64,000 nucleotides of DNA from Portunus trituberculatus (Eukaryota > Arthropoda > Malacostraca > Decapoda > Portunidae): the NCBI RefSeq assembly GCF_017591435.1, contig NC_059286.1, positions 6,353,182-6,417,181 on the forward strand, given 5' to 3'. The translations under genes were made by a program, and so were the position numbers. Position 1 is the stretch's first letter. Every line of letters begins with the position of its first letter. Positions 29,565-42,422 of the stretch are shown here, in pieces. The notes under the pieces were generated by a model that made no database searches, was not told the DNA's origin, and worked only from the letters and a program-made list of their open reading frames with translations.

Positions 29565-29779
29565 CTGTGTGTGTGTTACCAATACAGTACGCAGCAACAG
29601 ACGGCAGTAGTCACAATGATCGAGCCAGTAATCTATCGGGAAAGGATTTTGAGATAATCTGGGTAATCTGGAGGTCCCTAATTAATCTTAAGACGCTACA
29701 GTGATTCAAGTAGGCGAGGCAGGAGAAGCTTATCCCACGTGCCCCTCAGTCCTGTGTTAAAGCGACTCCCTGCGGACCG

Positions 29780-30315
29780 TCCTTGAGGATTGAAGGAAGT
29801 GGATAGAATGAGCTGGAAGGAATAAATGGAAGGGACTGTAAGATATGTGGAGAAATAAAGATAATTGTGGATTGGAGGAAGTGGATAAAGTGACTAAGAA
29901 TGGATAAATGGAAAGGACTAAGATGTGTGGACGATTAAACGTGGGAAATGATAATTGATGGATTGGTTGATGGTAATAAATTATAAGAAAAAATGTAGAA
30001 TGAGGAATTATTAAGCGTAGAGAATGAAGAAAACTGTATACTGGAGGCTTTAAGATGTGTGGAGGATAAACGTGGGACATGAAGATAATTGTGGATTGGA
30101 GGAAAGAATGAATGAAAAAGAGAAAAAAATCTACGACGAAAAATTATTCAAACGTACAGAATGAAGAAAATTGTATACTGAAGATTTTAAGATGTGTGGA
30201 GGATAAACGTGGACATGAAGATAATTGTGGATTAGAGGAAAGAATGAATGAAGAAAAAAAATGTAGAATGAGGAATTATCAAACGTAGAGAATGAAGAAA
30301 ACTATATTGGAGGTC
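29780..30315 (+). repeat. Tandem array, unit about 130-140 bp (family T)
   Basis: AAGATGTGTGGAnGATAAACGTGG and AAGATAATTGTGGATTGGAGG recur about four times. The later units add an AGAATGAAGAAAACTGTATACTGG segment. The same family occurs in the opposite orientation at 34.2 kb. Confidence 0.8.
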
Positions 30316-30657
30316 TGTATCGCACTAACCACCCGGAACATAGCGTAGTGTGCCTTCATTCTAGCAAACGAGGAGGTATGAAAATGACTGCACTATCTAA
30401 GAGAAAAACATTGGAATCATATCTTATCTCCCAATTTACGTGCTCTGAATGAAAATAGTGCAGTGTACCTTCATTGTAGCCTTTATAGCCGTGGAAAACG
30501 AGGAGCTATTAAAATTACCTCAATATTTATGAATAAAACATTGTATTTTATTACCTTACCTACTAATTTACTTGTTATGGACTTGTTTTCACTTTCATTT
30601 TCGTACTAAACAAGACGAAAATATAGTTGTACCTTCAGTCTAACCATTATATCATTA

Positions 30658-30891
30658 GGGCCACCGTGGTACAGTGGAACTATGCGTACTTTCCGGTCCG
30701 AGGGGTCCCCAAGCGCACGGGTTCGAATCCTGTCCACGGTCCGAGTGTAGGTAGGGCTTCCTCACTCAGGGCAACTGTTTCCTAGCGGGTGGGCTTTGAG
30801 ATAGAAGGTACCCAAAAAAAGTACCACCTATAACCCATTAATTCCCTTGAAAAAGCTTACATGGTGTAAATTAAATAAAAAAAAAAAAAAA
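30658..30891 (+). mobile_element. tRNA-derived SINE copy 1
   Basis: The head has a pol III A-box-like TGGTACAGTGG and a perfect B box GGTTCGAATCC about 50 bp further on. A non-tRNA body (GGGCTTTGAGATAG, TACCCAAAAAA) and a terminal A run at about 30877-30891 follow. This head-body-polyA order is diagnostic of a tRNA-derived SINE. A second copy lies at 37.9 kb. Confidence 0.85.
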
Positions 30892-31022
30892 GAGGGAGGT
30901 TTCATGACGTTTATCTTTGTCTTTTGGCTAACTCTATTGATCTGTTAGGGAACTGGCAATTAAGTGGGCCTTTTATTATTTTTTGTTGTCCTTGGCCAGT
31001 TTCTCCTCTTACGTAAAAAAAA
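30892..31022 (+). mobile_element. LINE-1 family 3' end, abutting the SINE
   Basis: It begins AGAGGGAGGTTTCATGAC at the SINE poly(A) and continues through TTTTGGCTAACTCTATTGA, GGGAACTGGCAATTAAGTGGG and CTTGGCCAG to an A run. Confidence 0.65.
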
Positions 31023-31284
31023 AGATAACGAAGATATTTGAATACTATGATATCCAAGTGGGAAGTATTATAGTTGTACCTTCGTTCTAATCAATATATC
31101 ACTAAAAGACACAGAAACAAAAAGAAAACAAGAAATTGAGTGACGCTACAAGATATCATTAAGCTTACACGTGTCTATCTATTTCTCTTTTTTTCCTTGT
31201 CTGGCCCTCTCTCCTACATAAAAAAAAAATTAACAAATCTAATTACTTTCATCATCGTCCTCATTGATAAACTTGCCTAATCTT

Positions 31285-31498
31285 TTAGCCCCTTCAGTAC
31301 CGTGACGTGTTTCCATATTCATTTTGCTTACAATTTGGTGATTTTATACAGCTTCATAAACTCGTGTGAGGGATTAAAATAGTGAAGACTCTGGCCATTA
31401 ATCTTTTGACCTATATAGACCTCTCCTAATGTAAATGAAATTATTTAATCGTACAGAAATCTCAAAGTCAAAATGTGTCCCAGTATTGAAGGGGTTAA
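31285..31498 (-). mobile_element. MITE A copy 3
   Basis: Full length: TTAGCCCCTTCAGTACCGTG at the left and CAGTATTGAAGGGGTTAA at the right. Confidence 0.9.
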
Positions 31499-31499
31499 A

Positions 31500-32065
31500 G
31501 GCTTCCTGATAATTCGGTACTATCAAAAGATAAAAAAAAAAGTAAAGATAAAGATTCCTATTATCATCCAGGAGTATCTTTTCGGCTATTAATCATCTAT
31601 TCAGCTCTTTTAGGGATCGGCACCTCAGTATTTTTTCTTCTTTTTTAATCACCATTTTTGTTGCCCTTGGCAGAATTTCCTTCTAACATATAAAAAAAAT
31701 CACATTACTGACTGATTTTACTCGAAATTTTGAAAGCCATTGCCTATACACGTCAGTCCCTGTATAAAAATCGTCTATTTACTTTAATTTATCGTCCTCA
31801 TTTCATCTCTAATCATCTTTTAAAAGGCTCCTTAATGACTCAGTACTAACAACCTCATTACTGACAGACTTTGTGCGAGAATCTGAGATCTTTTGCTTGC
31901 ACGTGTCAGTCTTTGTATGAAATTCGTCTTTTTTACTTTCATCTACCGTGCTCATTTTTTTCTAATCATTTAAAAGCTCTCCAATAAATCGGTACTAACA
32001 ACCTCATTACTGACTCTATTATATTCATCTATTACCACTTTGTTTGAGAATTTGAGAGCCATTTT
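31500..32065 (-). mobile_element. Cluster of retrotransposon 3' fragments
   Basis: Segments similar to the LINE-2 C-terminus (minus-strand SNEVVSTDLL type, seen as CGGTACTAACAACCTCATTA on the plus strand) occur near 31507, 31840 and 31990. A LINE-1 tail fragment in plus orientation lies at about 31585-31700. Each is short and decayed. Confidence 0.5.
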
Positions 32066-32145
32066 GCCTTCCCAGTTTTCCTTTTTTATTCTTGAGGTAA
32101 AGAGAGCAAAAATCTTCCCGAGTACGGACCGTAAAGTGAAGGGAT

Positions 32146-32149
<4 letters not shown>

Positions 32150-32203
<54 letters not shown>
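32150..32203 (+). repeat. (GA)n microsatellite
   Basis: About 27 GA units. Confidence 0.95.
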
Positions 32204-32206
<3 letters not shown>

Positions 32207-33629
32207 TATGCTGGTCAGAAATACAAGGAGACAAGTCAGCCACGCTCTCTGCCTGCTCAAGTGGCGTCAAAATATGGAAGAAATTGAAATACTTAATATC
32301 AAGGTCCTTCTCATATTTCTGCCTCCTGTTTTATGTTTCCCCTGTTTCTCCTGTCCTCTCTTGATGCATTGTTCCTCCAGCCAAGCATGTCAGACGGACG
32401 AAGCTTGGACTGTTTACTTCTTCCAGTATTTTCGGCATTTCTCTTCGTTTTCATCCTTTACTAGACTTCCTTTTTCTATTTCTTCGCTTCTCTCCTATTT
32501 TTAGTTGTATTTATTTACTTTTTTGTATTTTGCTTCGTTTTTTTCATTGTTATTTCCGCTATTTTCTTCTTCCTATTTGTCATTTTATTTTCCTTGCTTT
32601 TTTCGTCTTTCTTTTCTCTCATTCTTTCTATTTTTTCCACCACAACTTTGTTTTTTCTCTATCTTTAATTTTGGTGTATTATTTTCTTTCTCCTTCCATT
32701 CATTTCATTTTATCTTATTTCCGTAATTCCCTTTTTATTGTGTCTTTCCTCTGGTTTTTTCCGTTTCCTTACTCATCTTTTTTTTCTATCTCTTCCTCTG
32801 CCTCCACTTTCCATTCCATCTTCGGTTCCTCACGTGCAAAGGAGGAGGTAAGTAGGAGGAAGACCAGTTTTTAGCCCATTTTCCTTTCTCACTGTTTTCT
32901 CTCCACCACTTTCATCTTTACTCGTCACTTCTCACTTTCTCTTCTTTCGTCCCTCTCTCTCGTCCCTTTCCCTCTCTCTCTCTCTCGGCGTCACCTTTGC
33001 TGCCCTATTAAAGGTTGTGAAGAGCTCATTAGGTGCTGCTGTCGACGACCTTTGATAAGTCTCCTAGCCTTCAGGAACGCCCCTCGAATCGTGCGCACCC
33101 TGTTGTCGGATGTTTGAAATGCTATGTCCCTGAGTCAGTTAGTAATGTTGGCAGTCCTGTTTGCTCCACTGATATTACTGAGTTGTCTTGTGTGTTTCTA
33201 GTGTAGGGAGTTATGTGTTCCTATTTGGCATCTGTAACAGCAGGAGTACCAACGTATCCGAGTTGTTTTCTGTAATTTGTAAGCTGTGTGTCATATTTTT
33301 TCATGTTTTTACATGGCGATATTGTTTTGTTTGGTCTGATTTTCTAGCATCGTGTTTGGGGAAGCGTTGCGTGTGTGTTCGTATGTGTCCAGAGCAGAGG
33401 GTGTTTTGAAGGCTGTATGTGTATTATATCAACGTTAAGCTCTTAAGTTTATCTAGTTTTCTCATATATGTTTCACTTCTAGGTAGCATTTGTAACCTAA
33501 GTCATGTATATAATTGGACCATTTATTAATGTATTTATGCATCTTATGTATTCCATCAGGCTTGTGGTCAATGAAATATCTATCTATCTATCTATGTATG
33601 CTTTATGAGAGAGGGGAAGGAATCACTAT
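32204..33629. other. Gene-free stretch
   Basis: Mostly T/C-rich (32420-32980), then mixed sequence at 33000-33580 with a short CTAT run near 33582. No splice-supported exon was found. Confidence 0.45.
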
Positions 33630-33842
33630 TTTTTTTTTTTTTTATGTAATAGGGGAAAGTTGGCCAAGGTCAACAAAATATTAAAAACAAAAGGCCCACT
33701 TGGTTGCTTCTCCCTTGCAGGTCCAAAAGAGTTAGCCGATAGAAAGAGATAAATGTCTTGAAACCCTCCCTCTTAAATGTAGTCAAGTCACAGGAAGATG
33801 GAAATACAGAAGCAGGGAGGGAGTTCCAGAGTTTATTTAGCA
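33630..33842 (-). mobile_element. LINE-1 family 3' end with reverse-transcriptase C-terminus
   Basis: The minus strand reads WNSLPASVFPSSCDLTTFKR, then a stop region, a 3' untranslated tail and a poly(A) run (T run at 33631-33646). W-N-x-L-P followed by F-K-R is typical of the last residues of non-LTR reverse transcriptases. The rest of the element is absent, as expected for 5' truncation. Confidence 0.75.
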
Positions 33843-33885
33843 TTATGTAATGTATTTTGTAACTACGCATTCTTTCTTTATTTCC

Positions 33886-33888
<3 letters not shown>

Positions 33889-33937
<49 letters not shown>

Positions 33938-33984
33938 CATTATTATTATTATCATTATTATTATTATTATTGTTGTTGTTGTTA

Positions 33985-34048
<64 letters not shown>

Positions 34049-34061
34049 CATTATTATTATT
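33889..34061 (+). repeat. (TTA)n microsatellite, about 173 bp
   Basis: TTA triplets with TCA and TTG interruptions. Confidence 0.95.
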
Positions 34062-34214
34062 TCTGTTTTATCTCTACTTGTATTTTCTTTGCATTTTATT
34101 CCCTTTATTCCCTCCTATGTATCCCATTTACCTCTTACAATACGGACACAATTTGTTTGTTTTTTATTATGTACGTTTGATAATTTTTCGTCCTACATTT
34201 TTTCTTTTCATTTA

Positions 34215-34405
34215 TTCATTCAACCAATCCACAATTATCTTCATTTCTCACGTTTATCCCTCACACATCTTAGTCCCTACCATTCATTCATTCTCTATTA
34301 CTTTATTCACTTCCTCCAATCCACAATTATCTTTACATATTTCTCACGTTTATCTCCAGACATCTTAGTTCCTTCCATTCATTCCTTCCTGGTCATTCTA
34401 TCCAC
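34215..34405 (-). repeat. Tandem array family T, inverted copy
   Basis: The reverse complement contains AAGATGTGTGAGGGATAAACG and GATAATTGTGGATTGG, matching 29780-30315. About one and a half units. Confidence 0.75.
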
Positions 34406-34804
34406 AAATTGTTCACGGTGGAAGAATTAGATTCCACTGCATGTCACCTGAGAGCGCTTGCCGACCACTTATGTGAGACTCAAGACAAAGTTTCAAATTC
34501 CCCCTCCCGTTGGTTCTCTTCCGTGCTTGTAACTTGTATTTGCGGGTGAGAAGCGAGAAAGGCCCTGCAGCGAGGCGATGTGTGATTATTCTTCCCCTTT
34601 TAGTCTTCAGGAGCAGCGTTTGTAATTTGGCATCGGTGTTAAGAGATTTTTTAAAGGTTCGGATATGTTTTTGTTTTAGTTTGTCCTTAGTCTGTTTTTA
34701 TTCTGCATCGGGTATTAGTCTTCACATCAAAAAGTTACGTTGTTTTGTGCAGGTTTGAGTGAGAAATCTGATTCTTTATATGTGTGTGTGTGTGTATATG
34801 TATT

Positions 34805-34808
<4 letters not shown>

Positions 34809-34877
<69 letters not shown>
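34809..34877 (+). repeat. (CA)n microsatellite
   Basis: About 34 CA units, flanked on both sides by short ATATGTGTGTGTG-like and ACACACA stretches. Confidence 0.95.
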
Positions 34878-34879
<2 letters not shown>

Positions 34880-35034
34880 AAAAGGATCAGATTTCATACA
34901 CACACAGGACTTACACCTGATACTTCATCTCTCGTGCTTTCATTCACTGCATTCACTATTCATCCATCTTTCTCATGCACTTTATTGTCTATCTTTATAT
35001 CTATTCCATTTTACCTTTTGTTGACTAACGTGTT

Positions 35035-35760
35035 CATTTCCCTATCATTTGCCATCTTCCCTTCCTCATCGTTCTTCCTTTTTCTTCGCATCTTCCTTTA
35101 TTAATCCGCTAATGTCTTTCCTTCCCCTGTATCATTAACTATTTCCTCCTCTTCATCCTTTTCCTCTCTACGTCGTTTGCTTCCTTCCTTTCCTTCCACA
35201 TTCCTTCCTTATTTTTCCTCCGTTTTCCTCTTTCATTTATTCGTTAATTTATTTTGTTTTCCTCCTTCTGTTATTTGTTTTTTACTTTCTCATTTTTTCT
35301 TCAAGTGTATTTCTTTAACGTCCTTCCTTTCTTGTTTTTTTTTTCTTTTCTTCCTTTCTTTCTTCATTTATTTGTTCGTTCATTCATTCCAAGCTTAACT
35401 CATCTTCCTTTTTCGCCCTTTCTTTATCCCTTTCTTCTCTCATTCCTTCCTTCCTTCATTCATTCTTTCATTAAATCATCCATTCATCCATCCCTTCCTT
35501 TATTCCCTTGCTTCATTCATTTCTTCTTCCTTCCTTCCCCGCTTTCTTTCTTCCTTGCTTTTTGGGCCTTTCTTTTTTACCATCTTCTCTCATTCCATTT
35601 TGCTTCATTCATTCATTTATCCCTTCCTTACTTCATTCCGTTCCCTTATTCATTTTTTCCTTCCTTCTTTCCATCCTTCCTTTCGTCCATCTTTCTTTCA
35701 TTCCAAACTTAGCTCCTACACTTCTTCTCTCCTTCCTTCCTTCCTTCCTTCCTTCCTTCA
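35035..35760 (+). repeat. Pyrimidine-rich (TTCC)n region
   Basis: Mixed TTCC, ATTC and TTTC motifs ending in a pure TTCC run at about 35731-35759. No gene is supported. Confidence 0.7.
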
Positions 35761-36055
35761 CTATCGTGGAGGGAACAGTTTCAGGAAAGTATCTGGAGGA
35801 AAATATACAACGAGAAGAAGGAAGGAAGAGGAAAATATTACTACTAGCTGGAAGGAAAACACTCTTAGGAAAGCTGGAGATAAGCTTCTACACGGAGGAG
35901 AGGAGGAGGAAAGAAAAAGAGAATGGAGGAAAGGAAGAAGAGAAAGAACACATGGAAAAGGAAAGGAAGCTTAGACAAACAGGGAAAGTAAAGTGAAAAT
36001 CAAAATATCAATCATTTCTAGATTCATTTTCTCATTTTGACATTTGAAAACTTAT

Positions 36056-36056
<1 letters not shown>

Positions 36057-36091
<35 letters not shown>
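36057..36091 (+). repeat. (GA)n microsatellite
   Basis: About 17 GA units. Confidence 0.95.
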
Positions 36092-36095
<4 letters not shown>

Positions 36096-36554
36096 GTATT
36101 TTATCAGTCAATCTATCTATCTTTCTATCTGATCTGCCGTGCTTGTCTGTCTGTCATTCTGTATGTGTGTGGACACAGGCGCGCTCGCACTCTCATTTAT
36201 ACTACACTCTCGTGGCGTCTTCGTCGTAAATCGCAATTCATATTAAATAAGTGAAGGCAAGACGGTTATCCCTTGATCCTGAGCCATATTTCGCGGGATA
36301 AAAGGCTCCCAACGGCCACAAAAAGTCCCAAAAGTGGTAGTTTCTCTCTTAAGCTGATTTTTTTTAGTCCCCGTCTTCGTCTCCTTCGTACTCCTCGTAG
36401 AAAACGGAGAGTGTCGCCTGTGATGAAGGAACGCGTGAAGGAGAGGCTGAAGGAGGTGATAGTGGTGGACAGAGTGTTCTTCCTGTGTCTAGTGTGTTTG
36501 TAAGAGTTTATGCTGTGTGTTTTTTTTCTTTTCATGCATGATGGAAACCAAACA

Positions 36555-36722
36555 AGGACAACACAAGATTAAAAAAGACCCACTTCAAATGCTAGTTTCC
36601 TTAAGAATAGGTGGAGAATTAGCCAAAATTCAGGGACAAATGTCTTGAAACCTCCCTGTTACAAGAAATCAAGTCGTAGGAAGATGGAAATGCAGAAGCA
36701 GGCAGGGAGTTCCAGTGTGTGT
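36555..36722 (-). mobile_element. LINE-1 family 3' end
   Basis: The minus strand reads WNSLPASAFPSSYDL, then tail motifs shared with the 33.7 and 41.3 kb copies. Confidence 0.7.
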
Positions 36723-36829
36723 TTGTCTGTGTTTTTGAGTTTCTTTTGTTTTCAATTCTAGTTTTCTTTGTTTGAGTGTGTCCGTGTTTTAAGAATTTCA
36801 TAGGAGTTGATATGAAAGTATGCTCTCTT

Positions 36830-37230
36830 TTCTCTCTTTTCCTTAATTTTGTCTAATTTCTCCCCTTTTCCGTCTTTCTGTACATCTGTTTGCTTTCTTT
36901 TTTCTCTCCTCCATCCATCTACTTCCATCCTTCCTGGTTTTGTTTTTTTTCTCTTCCTTCCTTTCATTTCTCTCTCTAATCTTCTCTCTTCTCTCTCCCT
37001 CCACGTGTCCATCTGTTTGTGTTTCCTCTGCTTCTACCCTTCCATTTATCTACCTCCATCTTCCTGTTTTGCTGTCCTTTCTCTCCCTCTCCTACCCTTC
37101 TTACCTTCCATCTGTCAATCTCCCTCTCCCTTCCCTTCGCTCCCTTCCAGCTTCGTCCTCTTCCTCTCTCTCTCCTTCTCTCTCTTACTCCCTGCCATCC
37201 ATCACCCTTTTTCCATCTATTTTTATCAGT
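36830..37230 (+). repeat. Pyrimidine-rich gene-free stretch
   Basis: C/T-rich DNA (CTTCCATC, TCTCTCC motifs) without a supported gene. Confidence 0.5.
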
Positions 37231-37395
37231 CCTACGTTAATCTCAGGCGCGAACAAGAAATTCTGGGCCTCATTTTGTGCGATTTTGACGTTGATATGTT
37301 TTGTCCCTCAATGTTTATTTTCTTTTGGTGTTTAGGGACTTTCAGAGGGAAGAAATTTGTAACTGCATTTTTCATCATTTTTGTCCTGCTTCCCC

Positions 37396-37612
37396 TTAGT
37401 CTCTGCAGAACCATGACGCATTTCCATATTCATTCTGGTTACTATTTAATGATTTTATACAGTTTTAGAAGCTTATGTGGGGGATTGAAATAGTGAAGGG
37501 TCTAGTCATTAATCCTTCTGACCTCCATAGACCCTTCCTGATGTCAATAAAATGGTCTAATTATACCCAAAAAAGCAAGGTAAAATTGCGCCCCAATACT
37601 GAAGAGGCTTAA
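37396..37612 (-). mobile_element. MITE A copy 4 (degraded ends)
   Basis: The body is intact (ATTCTGGTTACTATTT, CATTAATCCTTCTGACC) but both terminal repeats are mutated. Confidence 0.8.
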
Positions 37613-37864
37613 GAACTATTGAGGAAAACTGTAAATTGTGGGAAATGTACGGAGAGGGAAAAGAAATTGAGTGGAATATTGTGACAGGAAAAGAAAAGTG
37701 TTTGTTTTGTCTTCAGATAAAAGGAACTCAAACATACACACACATATATGTATACTTTAGGGAGGAGGCCGTTTAGTATACACGCGTTGTTGAAGTCTAT
37801 AGCAAGGGTTGATAAACTTCTCACTAAATGACATGAAACTTAAACAAAAACAACAACAATAAAG

Positions 37865-38080
37865 GGGGCCGCCGTGGTACAGTGGAACCATGCCTGCTTT
37901 GGGGTCCGAGGGGTCTCCAAGTGCACGGGTTCTAATCCTGTCCACGGTCAGAGTGTAAAATGGGCTTCCTTACTCGGGGCAACGGTTTCCTAGCGGGTGG
38001 GCTTTGAGATAGGAGGCACCCAAAAAAGTACCCCCTTTAGCCCAGAAATTCCCGTGAAAAGCCCACATGGTATAGAAAAA
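37865..38080 (+). mobile_element. tRNA-derived SINE copy 2
   Basis: It shares head, body and tail with 30658-30891. The A-box region TGGTACAGTGGAA is intact. The B box reads GGTTCTAATCC, one base off consensus, so this copy's promoter is probably weakened. Confidence 0.85.
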
Positions 38081-38252
38081 AAAGAATGAAGCTAAAGTTG
38101 CTATAGACTTCAACAACACACATATGTACATACACAGTTTGGCGTTTTCATCACTCAAGTTCATAACGTGTTAAAGTTTTTTTTTTCTATTGTACATTAC
38201 AGAGAACTTTTTTATTACTACTTTTTTAATATTCTGTTGCTGTTGTTCTTGG

Positions 38253-38290
38253 TGGTGGTGGTGGTGGTGGTGGTGGTAGTGGTGGTGGTG
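38253..38290 (+). repeat. (GGT)n microsatellite
   Basis: About 12 GGT units. Confidence 0.9.
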
Positions 38291-38324
38291 TTTAAGTTCC
38301 ATGTCATTTAGTAAGAACTTTACC

Positions 38325-39660
<1,336 letters not shown>

Positions 39661-39664
39661 GCAA

Positions 39665-40020
39665 GAAGGAGGAAGAGGAGGAGAAGGAGGATGAGGAAGA
39701 GGAGGAGGAGGAGGAGGAGGAGGAGGAGGAGGAGGAGGAGGAGGAGGAGGAGGAGGAAAAGAGGAGGAAGAAGAGAAGGAGGAGGAGGAGGAGGAGGAGG
39801 AGGAGGAGGAGGAGGAGGAGGAGGAGGAGGAGGAGGAGGAGGAGGAGGAGGAAGAAGAAGAAGAAGAAGAAGAAGAAGAAGAAGAAGAAGAAGAAGAAGA
39901 AGAAGAAAAAAAGAAGAATAGGAAGAGGAAGAAGAAGAAAGAAGAACGAAGAAGAAAAAGAAAAAAAGAAAAGAGAGGAGGAGGAGGAGGAGGAGGAGGA
40001 GGAAGGGGAGTGGGAGAAGA
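39665..40020 (+). repeat. (GGA)n-(GAA)n compound array
   Basis: GGA blocks at 39690-39760 and 39778-39850 are followed by GAA at 39850-39910 and a further GGA block at 39975-40002. Confidence 0.95.
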
Positions 40021-40383
40021 AGGAGAAAGAAAAATAACGACTACAACAATAATAATTTAGAAGAAGAAAGGGAGGAGGAACAAAACAACAAAAAGAAGAA
40101 AAGATGGAACAAAAACAAGATGAAGAAAAGACGGAACAACAAAAACAAGAGAAGGAGCAACAACAATAACTAAAGGAAGGAAGGAAGGAAGGAAGAAAGG
40201 AAGGAGAAGACTGACAGTTTCCTTGCTTCATAATCAGACTAAGAGAGGAAAGGAACGATGTCAGTCAGGGAATCCAGCGACAGTGTTCTTTGAAAGTTTC
40301 GGGGCCTTATCCACACAAGACTCTGGCTAAGACTACTCAAGTTTACTCAGGTTTTCGAGGCTGTTTTAGTCTTTTTCATACTG

Positions 40384-40597
40384 TTAACCCCTTCAGTACT
40401 GGGACACATTTTTACCTTGACATTTGGGTATGATTAGATTATTGTATTGACATTAGGAAGGGTCTATGGAGGTCAGAAGATTAATGGTCACAGTCTTCAC
40501 TAGTTTAATCCACCACATGAGTTTCTGAAGTTGTATGAAATCGGCAAATAGTAAGCAGAATGAATATAAAAACGCGTCATGGTACTGAAGGGGTTAA
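40384..40597 (+). mobile_element. MITE A copy 5 (near-intact reference copy)
   Basis: 214 bp from TTAA to TTAA. The left end is TTAACCCCTTCAGTAC, and the right end GTACTGAAGGGGTTAA is its exact reverse complement over 16 bp. No open frame, so non-autonomous. Confidence 0.95.
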
Positions 40598-40750
40598 TGC
40601 AGAATTCTAGCTCTTTGTGTATTATCTGTAGGAATTAAAAGGCTTGAAAACACTTAAATATTCTTGAAACCACGATAACTCCTTCAAGAATAATAAAAGT
40701 AATGAATTTGATCTTTTCACTCCACTATGCGCCAACACTAAGGGCCGCTT

Positions 40751-41122
40751 TATGAATCATTTTGCACTTCTAACACCTCCACTACTCTCAAAAGGCTCTA
40801 TTTGAAGTTACACTAGTTTTTAACCCCTTTAATACTGGGACACATTTTTTACCGTGAAATTTGTATACTAGACCATTTTATTGACATTAGGAAGGGTCTA
40901 TGGAGTTCAAAATATTAATGGCCACAGGCTTCACTGTTTTAATCCCCCACATGAGTTTCTGAAGCTGTATAGAATCATCAGATACTAATCAGAATGAATA
41001 TGGAAACGCGTCATGGCACTGAAAGGGTTAAGGGTCTTTCATGGGAACACAGCTAATTTTCTCTGGCCTTTGAAAACAGTGGTGGTGGTGGTGGTGGGAG
41101 AGCAAAACTTCTGAATACGGGA
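40751..41122 (+). mobile_element. MITE X copy 3, split by MITE A
   Basis: The left part (40751-40819) and right part (41032-41122) together match other MITE X copies. MITE A sits exactly at the TTAA inside the TTTTTAAGG-like segment of MITE X. Confidence 0.75.
40820..41031 (+). mobile_element. MITE A copy 6, nested in MITE X
   Basis: TTAA at 40820-40823 and again at 41028-41031. Removing one TTAA plus the element restores the MITE X middle. Confidence 0.9.
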
Positions 41123-41240
41123 CTAAAACAAATACATGACATCTTTGTAAACATCCACAAAAAAAAGGATAGAAAAAAGTAGTAGTAACAATTTTTATCT
41201 GGTATAACATTTGAAAGAGACTGTAGAGAAAGATGAAATG

Positions 41241-41430
41241 CCTGCCTGCTTCTGTATTTCCATCTTCCTACAACTTGACTTCGTTTAAGAGGGAAGTTTC
41301 AAGACATTTGTCCCAGATTTTTGGCTAACTCTCTTAATCTTTTTTAGGGAATGGCAAACAAATGGGCCCTTTCTTTTTATTTTTGTTACCCTTGGCCAGC
41401 TTCCCCTATTCCATGAAAAAATAAAACTGG
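41241..41430 (+). mobile_element. LINE-1 family 3' end
   Basis: TGCCTGCTTCTGTATTTCC (encoding the LPASVFP part), AAGAGGGAAGTTTCAAGAC, TTTTTGGCTAACTCTCTT and CTTGGCCAGCTTCCCCTATT, then an A-rich end. Confidence 0.7.
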
Positions 41431-41647
41431 GATACGAAATAATGAACAGCATCAGAAGTAAAGCATGAAATCTTTGTAGACATTTGTTGAATATTAAATG
41501 AAAGAGGACAGATTTAGAGTTTGGATGTGGCTGTTGAAACACGTAAAGATGTCTCAAGGTGATTGGTAGTTAATGAAAGATGTACCAAATAGCACTAAGA
41601 GGGTTTATGATTAAGAAAAGACGTCAAAAGTAACCGAACTGATGGCC

Positions 41648-41849
41648 TTATTCTAAAACACTCCCACGATTTCTAAAGGCTCTTGCAGAAATAGCAGGAT
41701 TTTTTGCGGGTGTTTTTGCCACTTAAATGACTGAATAACACGACTTCTACACTAATAAAAGGAGAAACAGTCTTGAGATATCGGCTAATTATCTCTTTGG
41801 TCTCTGAAAATAGTCATGGTGAGAGAGCAAAGCGTTTCAGAATACACGC
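41648..41849 (+). mobile_element. MITE X copy 4
   Basis: TTCTAAAACACTCCC at the left, GTCATGGTGAGAGAGCAAAG and TTTCAGAATAC at the right. MITE A copy 7 abuts it. Confidence 0.65.
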
Positions 41850-42063
41850 TCAACCCCTTCAGTACCATGACGCGTTTCTATATTCATTCTGCTTATTATT
41901 TGGTGATTTTAAACAGCTTCAGAAACTCATGTGGGGATCAAAATAGTGAAGACTCTGGCCATTAATCTTCTGACCTTCATAGATCCTTCCTAATATCAAC
42001 AAAATGGTCTAATCGTATCCAAAACTCATAGTAAAAATGTGTCCCAGTACTGAAGAGGCTAAA
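41850..42063 (-). mobile_element. MITE A copy 7
   Basis: It begins TCAACCCCTTCAGTACCATG and ends CAGTACTGAAGAGGCTAA. Confidence 0.9.
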
Positions 42064-42344
42064 ACCTAAACATTTGGCACATGGACAGAGAATGGAAAAC
42101 TGTCTAACTGTCTTTCTATCCTGTCCACCTGGCTACGGGTCTGGTGGTGGTTGCAAAGCTGGTGAGGGAAGTAGAGCCTCGTCGCAGCGTTAACGAAGCT
42201 TAAGGGAAGGGCAAACACCCCTAACAAGAGACCAATGACCCTTAACTAAGTGATCTAGTGAAGAGGGAAGTGTTGGGAGGCGTGGGTAAGTGTGCGTTAA
42301 GTGAACTGTACGAGAAGCAGTGGTGATGTGTGCTGAGGGAACTG

Positions 42345-42388
42345 ACGGGCTGGCTGGCTGGCTGGTTTGTTGGCTGGCTGACTGGTGG

Positions 42389-42422
<34 letters not shown>

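Noticed and set aside
30660..30745. tRNA gene
   Set aside because: A and B boxes are present, but the acceptor stem does not close and the sequence continues into a repeated body with poly(A), so it is a SINE head.
36273..36503. 76-residue frame with basic and hydrophobic parts
   Set aside because: No splice sites, no recognisable motif, and composition close to background.
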